9,412 nucleotides of DNA from Methanobacterium sp. PtaU1.Bin242. GTDB taxonomy: Archaea > Methanobacteriota > Methanobacteria > Methanobacteriales > Methanobacteriaceae. Made by a program: the position numbers and the translations under genes. Each line of letters begins with the position of its first letter. Positions within the stretch are counted from its first letter, which is position 1. Location of the stretch: assembly GCA_002067565.1 (NCBI GenBank), contig MVQZ01000099.1, forward strand, positions 1 through 9,412, given 5' to 3'. Positions 6,225 to 9,412 of the stretch are shown here, one piece after another. The notes beneath the pieces are model-generated. The model was not told the origin of the DNA and made no database searches. It saw only the letters and a program-made list of their open reading frames with translations.

Positions 6225-6241
6225 TTTAAAACTGTTTTAAA
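6225..6241. promoter_or_regulatory. 17-nt palindrome in the divergent intergenic region
   Basis: TTTAAAAC-T-GTTTTAAA is a perfect 8-bp inverted repeat with a single central base, which is the geometry of a dimeric helix-turn-helix binding site. It is about 250-270 bases from the peptidase promoter and about 310 bases from the TYW1 promoter, so its target is unclear. It is made mostly of A and T, which raises the chance of coincidence. Confidence 0.3.
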
Positions 6242-6373
6242 CCTTTAAAAATGTTTTTTTTTATATAATTTAACTTTTAATGAAATTATTTAATTGTTGA
6301 TGGAATGATTTTCGGTGATAAAAGCATTTAATAGGGTTATTTTCAGCAAGTAATGTTTTAAATAACTTGGTTA

Positions 6374-6514
6374 ATGGAGAGTGGTAATGGAGAGGGTCAG
6401 CCCGAGATACTCCATTTATTAAACTTCATTGCTGGTCTTAAATCAAAAAAAGGGCATTATAAACGTTTTTTTTCGGGAATTAAATCAAAAGTTTTATATA
6501 CCATGCTAATGTGA
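6374..6514 (+). other. Possible 46-codon small ORF or structured RNA
   Basis: A segment richer in GC than its surroundings carries an ORF from ATG 6374 to TGA 6512-6514. The 46-residue product would have an acidic N-terminus and then a basic amphipathic part in which FIAGLKSKKGHY and FFSGIKSKVLY look like a short internal repeat. The DNA repeats TTAAATCAAAA at 6438-6448 and 6480-6490. No good Shine-Dalgarno site precedes it, and its 3' end overlaps the TATA box of the peptidase gene. As RNA, AATGGAG (6373-6379 or the duplicate copy 6386-6392) can pair with CTCCATT (6410-6416) around an inner GGG/CCC. A T8 run (6466-6473) would end such a transcript. I cannot decide between small protein, small RNA and gene remnant. 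Confidence 0.25.
6489..6502 (+). promoter_or_regulatory. Candidate TATA promoter of the peptidase gene
   Basis: AAGTTTTATATACC preceded by TCAA fits a BRE/TATA element. A start about 25 bases on (near 6520) would leave a ~50-base leader carrying the GGAGG site at 6561. A second TATA-like string (TATATATAA, 6539-6547) is too close for a leader that includes GGAGG. Confidence 0.45.
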
Positions 6515-6560
6515 TATTCATCTGACCTAAATAGTTCCTATATATAAGATTATAGGATAT

Positions 6561-6565
6561 GGAGG
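6561..6565 (+). promoter_or_regulatory. Shine-Dalgarno GGAGG that implies an ATT start
   Basis: GGAGG lies seven bases before the in-frame ATT at 6573-6575, the ideal spacing. It is 31 bases before the first canonical in-frame start, GTG 6597, too far to serve it. An out-of-frame ATG (6559) overlaps the motif and opens only a nine-codon ORF. Confidence 0.7.
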
Positions 6566-6572
6566 CGGTAAA

Positions 6573-7550
6573 ATTAAATTTAAATTAGTCCTACCAGTGT
6601 TAGTACTGTTCAGTTTAGCACTGTTTTTTAATGTGAGCGATGTTTCTGCAGCTACAGATAACCAGTCAACAGTTTTAGATCAAAGTTCACAGCAAAATAC
6701 TTCTAATTCTCAGGATGTTGCGGATAATGAAAGTAAGGCAACTCCTGTAAGTCCTAAAGTGACTTTCACTACCAATCAAATTAGTTCTGCATCAGTAAAG
6801 GTTAAAACTTTTGTGGAGACCAATAACAGGTTACCTAACTATGTAACCATTTCCAACACCAAAGTGACCATGCCCCAATTTCTAATGCTTTTAACCGAGG
6901 ATTTAAAGGAAGTCAACGATAAATCTACCAATCCGGTTGTTTTAAAAAATGTGAATAAACCATCAGAACCAACCGAAGATGTGGAGGCCGGAAGCCTGTC
7001 CAAATCAGAGTATTTGGAGTTAACAGGAGAAATAGCTGCTTCCATTGACTCTACAGGCGCAGCACCGGATTACATAGAAACTTCACTGGGCAAAATCAGT
7101 TACGAGAAACTAATCTACACCTACTCCAAAATAATGAACTACTATAACACCAACAAAAAACTACCAGCCACAGTCTCAGTAAAAGCAGGAAGCACCCAGA
7201 CAACCACTAACACTTTAACAACCACACAAGCAGAGGGTACAGTTGACCAGATCCTGAAAAAAGCGGCTAAATATGGATACAGCAGTGTAGCCCATGATGC
7301 AGCTGGTTTAATTAAATACGGAAGCGGGGACTGCTGGGCCATGAGCGATTACCTGTTCAAACAGTTTTCAGCAGCAGGTATAAAGTCCAGAGTTGTTCAG
7401 TACGCTACTGAGTATGCAAGTAACCATAGATCTGTGCAGTTATATCAAAATGGAGCTTGGGTTGATGTTCCTTACAGAGAATACGGGTTCAACATGATGT
7501 TCAACAATACATCGGGCAGTAAATACGGATCTGTAATAGCAAGCATATAA
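6573..7550 (+). CDS. Secreted pseudomurein-binding C71-like endoisopeptidase (probable autolysin)
   Basis: The 325-residue protein should bind and cleave pseudomurein peptide cross-links outside the cell. From the N-terminus: a signal peptide (1 to about 27; KFK, hydrophobic core, VSA-A), a Ser/Gln/Asn-rich linker, two pseudomurein-binding repeats (about 70-111 with RLPNYVTI..MPQF, and about 144-203 with KLPATVSV), a Thr-rich linker, and a transglutaminase-like cysteine peptidase domain (about 222-315). The likely triad is Cys254 in GDCWAMSDYL, His285 in SNHRSVQ and Asp298 in WVDVPYREYG, as in lysins PeiW and PeiP of Methanothermobacter viruses. Those lysins lack signal peptides, and no phage genes are nearby, so a host wall-remodelling enzyme is inferred. 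The start chosen is ATT 6573, because GGAGG sits seven bases upstream and the resulting leader is complete. GTG 6597 would remove the basic n-region and lacks a ribosome-binding site. Confidence 0.92.
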   Translation: MKFKLVLPVLVLFSLALFFNVSDVSAATDNQSTVLDQSSQQNTSNSQDVADNESKATPVSPKVTFTTNQISSASVKVKTFVETNNRLPNYVTISNTKVTMPQFLMLLTEDLKEVNDKSTNPVVLKNVNKPSEPTEDVEAGSLSKSEYLELTGEIAASIDSTGAAPDYIETSLGKISYEKLIYTYSKIMNYYNTNKKLPATVSVKAGSTQTTTNTLTTTQAEGTVDQILKKAAKYGYSSVAHDAAGLIKYGSGDCWAMSDYLFKQFSAAGIKSRVVQYATEYASNHRSVQLYQNGAWVDVPYREYGFNMMFNNTSGSKYGSVIASI

Positions 7551-7560
7551 TCCAACATTA

Positions 7561-7590
7561 ATTACACCCCATCAAGCAAGGGGGTGTAAT
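7561..7590 (+). terminator. Perfect 10-bp hairpin after the peptidase gene
   Basis: ATTACACCCC (7561-7570) and GGGGTGTAAT (7581-7590) pair perfectly around a ten-base loop, ten bases after the stop codon. It is the most stable hairpin in the window. It lacks an adjacent T-run, so it may protect the mRNA 3' end or bind a protein instead of terminating transcription. Confidence 0.5.
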
Positions 7591-7627
7591 GAAATTACTT
7601 ATTAGAATAAAAATTAACTATTGGATA

Positions 7628-7665
7628 AGTTGAATAACTAAAATTCAACTATTCACTTTATTTTT
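7628..7665 (+). terminator. Hairpin and T-rich tail before tpiA
   Basis: AGTTGAAT (7628-7635) and ATTCAACT (7643-7650) form a perfect 8-bp stem with a seven-base loop. A T-rich stretch (TTTATTTTT, about 7657-7665) follows. This is a better terminator shape than the GC-rich hairpin upstream and separates the peptidase transcript from tpiA. Confidence 0.45.
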
Positions 7666-7729
7666 AAAAAAGAATAATTGATATAACTATTTTATCATCA
7701 TTTCTGGTCAAACTACAGCAGCAAACCGC

Positions 7730-7743
7730 AATATTTTTATATC
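7730..7743 (+). promoter_or_regulatory. Candidate promoter of tpiA
   Basis: AATATTTTTATATC, preceded by CCGC, gives a plausible BRE/TATA element about 55-60 bases before the ATG. Initiation near 7765 would leave a ~30-base leader that includes the GGAGG site at 7784-7788. Confidence 0.4.
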
Positions 7744-7794
7744 TTTCTTATAAAATCAGATATTGATTATTACATACTTTTTTGGAGGATAATT

Positions 7795-8475
7795 ATGAAG
7801 GAAATCACCAGAACCCCCATTGTAATTCTAAATTTTAAAACCTATCTGGAATCCACCGGAGAAAAAGCATTGAATTTAGCTAAAATATCACAGGAGGTTG
7901 CAGAGGAGACCGGAGTTAATATTGCTGTTGCACCTCAGCATGCGGATTTGCTACGCATATCCGGCCAGATGAGCATACCCGTACTGGCTCAACATGTGGA
8001 TGCTGTAGATGCAGGAGGACATACAGGAAGCGTCCTTCTGGAATCTGTTAAAGAAGCTGGTGCGTCAGGAACGCTTATAAACCATTCTGAAAAACGTATG
8101 AAACTGGCTGACATCCAACAGGTGGTAAAAAAGGCCACAGAACAGGAAATGATCAGCGTTCTGTGTACTAACAATATAGAAACCAGCGCAGCTGCAGCCA
8201 CTCTTCAACCAACATTTGTAGCTATAGAACCTCCAGAACTCATAGGATCAGGCATACCAGTATCTAAAGCCGAACCAGAGATAGTGGAAGGAACAGTGGA
8301 TATCATGCATCAAATAAATCCTGATGTGAAAGTTTTATGTGGGGCGGGTATCTCCACTGGTGAGGACATGAAAGCAGCTCTGGATCTGGGTAGTGAGGGA
8401 GTTCTGCTGGCATCTGGAATCGTGCTGGCAGAGGATCCGAAAAAAGCACTTCTGGATCTGGTAAGCAAAATTTGA
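7795..8475 (+). CDS. tpiA: Triosephosphate isomerase
   Basis: The enzyme interconverts dihydroxyacetone phosphate and glyceraldehyde 3-phosphate in cytoplasmic gluconeogenesis and glycolysis. At 226 residues it is the short archaeal form, about 25 residues smaller than bacterial enzymes, that usually assembles as a tetramer. Active-site residues are all visible: Asn13 and Lys15 in LNFKTY, His97 in LINHSEKR, and Glu145 in AIEPPELIGSG. The phosphate-binding loops GAGIST (183-188) and LLASG (204-208) follow. GGAGG at 7784-7788, six bases before the ATG, fixes the start. pgk follows on the same strand after 153 bases, an order common in Methanobacteriales, so the two probably share a metabolic role, though the spacing leaves room for a separate promoter. 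Confidence 0.97.
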   Translation: MKEITRTPIVILNFKTYLESTGEKALNLAKISQEVAEETGVNIAVAPQHADLLRISGQMSIPVLAQHVDAVDAGGHTGSVLLESVKEAGASGTLINHSEKRMKLADIQQVVKKATEQEMISVLCTNNIETSAAAATLQPTFVAIEPPELIGSGIPVSKAEPEIVEGTVDIMHQINPDVKVLCGAGISTGEDMKAALDLGSEGVLLASGIVLAEDPKKALLDLVSKI

Positions 8476-8557
8476 CCAACGAAATATGCTTAAAAATAAT
8501 ATTCTCACTTTATAAAAATTTTAACCAGGAATTAAATAATTTAAGAATTAATTATAT

Positions 8558-8570
8558 TAATATAAATAAT
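8558..8570 (+). promoter_or_regulatory. Candidate promoter of pgk
   Basis: TAATATAAATAAT lies about 65 bases before the pgk ATG and is the best TATA-like string in the 153-base tpiA-pgk gap. It would give a leader of roughly 35-40 bases carrying AGGTGA. Similar strings nearby make the exact site uncertain, and co-transcription with tpiA is also possible. Confidence 0.3.
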
Positions 8571-8615
8571 ATTCTGGGTAGTTACATCTATATGGTATTT
8601 TTGAAAATTGTATTC

Positions 8616-8621
8616 AGGTGA
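8616..8621 (+). promoter_or_regulatory. Shine-Dalgarno site of pgk
   Basis: AGGTGA is placed seven bases before ATG 8629 and supports this start codon. Confidence 0.7.
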
Positions 8622-8628
8622 AAAAAAC

Positions 8629-9412
8629 ATGTCCCTGGACTTCTACACAATAGACGACTTGGAGATAAATGATAAGACAGTTCTGGTGAGGGTGGATGTA
8701 AACTCTCCCGTGGATCCTCATAATGGTCTAATATTAGATAATACCCGGATTAAACTTCATGCGGAAACCATAGCAGAACTTTCAAATAAGGGTGCCAGGA
8801 CCGTTATACTGGCCCATCAAAGCCGACCAGGAAAAAAGGATTTCACCACCTTAAAACAGCATGCAGAAGCACTTTCTGGGATACTGCAAAAACCAGTGAA
8901 ATATGTAGACGATATATTCGGAAGCAATGCTCGTGGAGTTATATCACATATGAAGAATGGAGAGATTATTCTCCTGGAGAATGTGCGATTTTATTCCGAA
9001 GAAATACTGAAAAGGGACCCACAGCTACAGGCTGAAACCCATCTGGTGGAGAAACTCTCACCACTGGTTGATTATTTCATAAATGATGCATTTGCAGCGG
9101 CCCACAGATCACAACCTTCGCTGGTGGGATTTGCCATTAAATTACCCTCGGCAGCTGGAAGAGTGATGGAACGTGAACTTAAAGCACTTTACAGTGCTGT
9201 GAGCAATGTTAAAAAGCCTTGTGTCTATGTTCTGGGTGGGGTGAAGGTGGATGACTCCATTATGGTTGCAGAAAATGCTCTTAGGGGAGGTAGTGCAGAC
9301 TATATCCTTACCACAGGGCTGGTGGCTAATATCTTCCTCTGGGGTGCTGGAGTAAATATCCGGAAGCAAAACAAAGAATTCATCAAGAATAAGGAGTACT
9401 GTGACTGGGTTA
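8629..9412 (+). CDS. pgk: Phosphoglycerate kinase, 5' part
   Basis: This open frame runs from ATG 8629 off the right edge without a stop, giving 261 codons of a protein that is usually about 410 residues in archaea; roughly the last 150 residues (most of the nucleotide-binding domain) are missing. The enzyme transfers phosphate between 1,3-bisphosphoglycerate/ADP and 3-phosphoglycerate/ATP, working towards gluconeogenesis in methanogens. Family marks are VRVDVNSP (Arg21, Asp23, Asn25), HQSRPG (63-68), LLENVRF (115-121), INDAFAAAHRSQPS (151-164) and LGGVKVDDS (202-210, Lys206). The basic-patch residues of the 3-phosphoglycerate site, including Arg21, His63, Arg66, Arg120 and His159-Arg160, are present. 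AGGTGA precedes the start at good spacing. It follows tpiA on the same strand. Confidence 0.97.
   Translation, partial: MSLDFYTIDDLEINDKTVLVRVDVNSPVDPHNGLILDNTRIKLHAETIAELSNKGARTVILAHQSRPGKKDFTTLKQHAEALSGILQKPVKYVDDIFGSNARGVISHMKNGEIILLENVRFYSEEILKRDPQLQAETHLVEKLSPLVDYFINDAFAAAHRSQPSLVGFAIKLPSAAGRVMERELKALYSAVSNVKKPCVYVLGGVKVDDSIMVAENALRGGSADYILTTGLVANIFLWGAGVNIRKQNKEFIKNKEYCDWV

Larger units (their letters stand above)
5815..6572. other. 758-base divergent intergenic region
   Basis: This is the longest gap in the window, strongly AT-rich, between TYW1 (-) and the peptidase gene (+). It contains the TYW1 promoter (5899-5915), a CCCAAA-a-TTTGGG palindrome and a G7 run next to it, a 17-nt palindrome at 6225-6241, a GC-richer structured segment with a 46-codon ORF (6374-6514), and the peptidase promoter and ribosome-binding site. 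I see nothing recognisable in about 5950-6220 or 6245-6350. Confidence 0.7.

Noticed and set aside
740..6572. tRNA genes in the intergenic gaps
   Set aside because: No cloverleaf with a TTC-type T-loop and paired acceptor ends was found by eye in the AT-rich gaps.
6559..6588. ATG 6559 as the start of the peptidase gene
   Set aside because: It is out of frame, ends after nine codons and overlaps the GGAGG motif that would have to lie upstream of it.
6573..7550. Prophage endolysin and surrounding provirus
   Set aside because: The enzyme resembles viral lysins, but it has a signal peptide and no integrase, terminase, portal or capsid gene or attachment site is visible in the window.
9142..9369. 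Minus-strand ORF near the right end
   Set aside because: It lies entirely opposite the conserved phosphoglycerate kinase frame, which continues to the window edge.

Overview
The window looks like chromosome from a pseudomurein-walled methanogen of the order Methanobacteriales, most likely Methanobacterium or a close relative. Four things point there. One is a secreted protein with pseudomurein-binding repeats fused to a cysteine-peptidase domain like that of methanogen-virus lysins. Others are an archaeal TYW1 tRNA-modifying enzyme and a short archaeal triosephosphate isomerase next to phosphoglycerate kinase. The noncoding DNA is very AT-rich and carries BRE/TATA-like promoters, and several genes have strong GGAGG or GGTG ribosome-binding sites. 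The genus is an inference; no rRNA gene is present.

Layout from left to right: the 3' part of sucC (+, 2-739); a 365-base AT-rich gap; a secreted protein built from ~26-27-residue tandem repeats (+, 1105-2187); a short convergent gap with a possible small RNA; a polytopic membrane protein of unknown function (-, 2377-3471); a secreted DUF1002-family protein (-, 3702-4565); a 328-base gap with several small inverted repeats; TYW1 (-, 4894-5814); a 758-base gap holding divergent promoters, palindromes and a structured segment with a 46-codon ORF; a secreted pseudomurein-binding C71-like peptidase (+, best start an ATT codon at 6573, stop 7550); a perfect hairpin; tpiA (+, 7795-8475); and the 5' part of pgk (+, 8629 to the window edge).

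The two ends are core metabolism. sucC serves the incomplete reductive TCA route to 2-oxoglutarate, and tpiA and pgk serve gluconeogenesis. Between them lie four genes for exported or membrane proteins plus TYW1. Three of these products have Sec-type signal peptides, and one of them should bind and cut pseudomurein. This block reads as a small cell-envelope cassette between housekeeping genes. There is no integrase, transposase, CRISPR array or phage structural gene.

The points most worth a second look are the apparent ATT start codon of the peptidase gene, the host-encoded exported lysin-like enzyme, the repeat protein (a probable beta-solenoid), the 12-bp inverted repeat enclosing 198 bp after sucC, and two intergenic segments that could encode small RNAs or a small protein.
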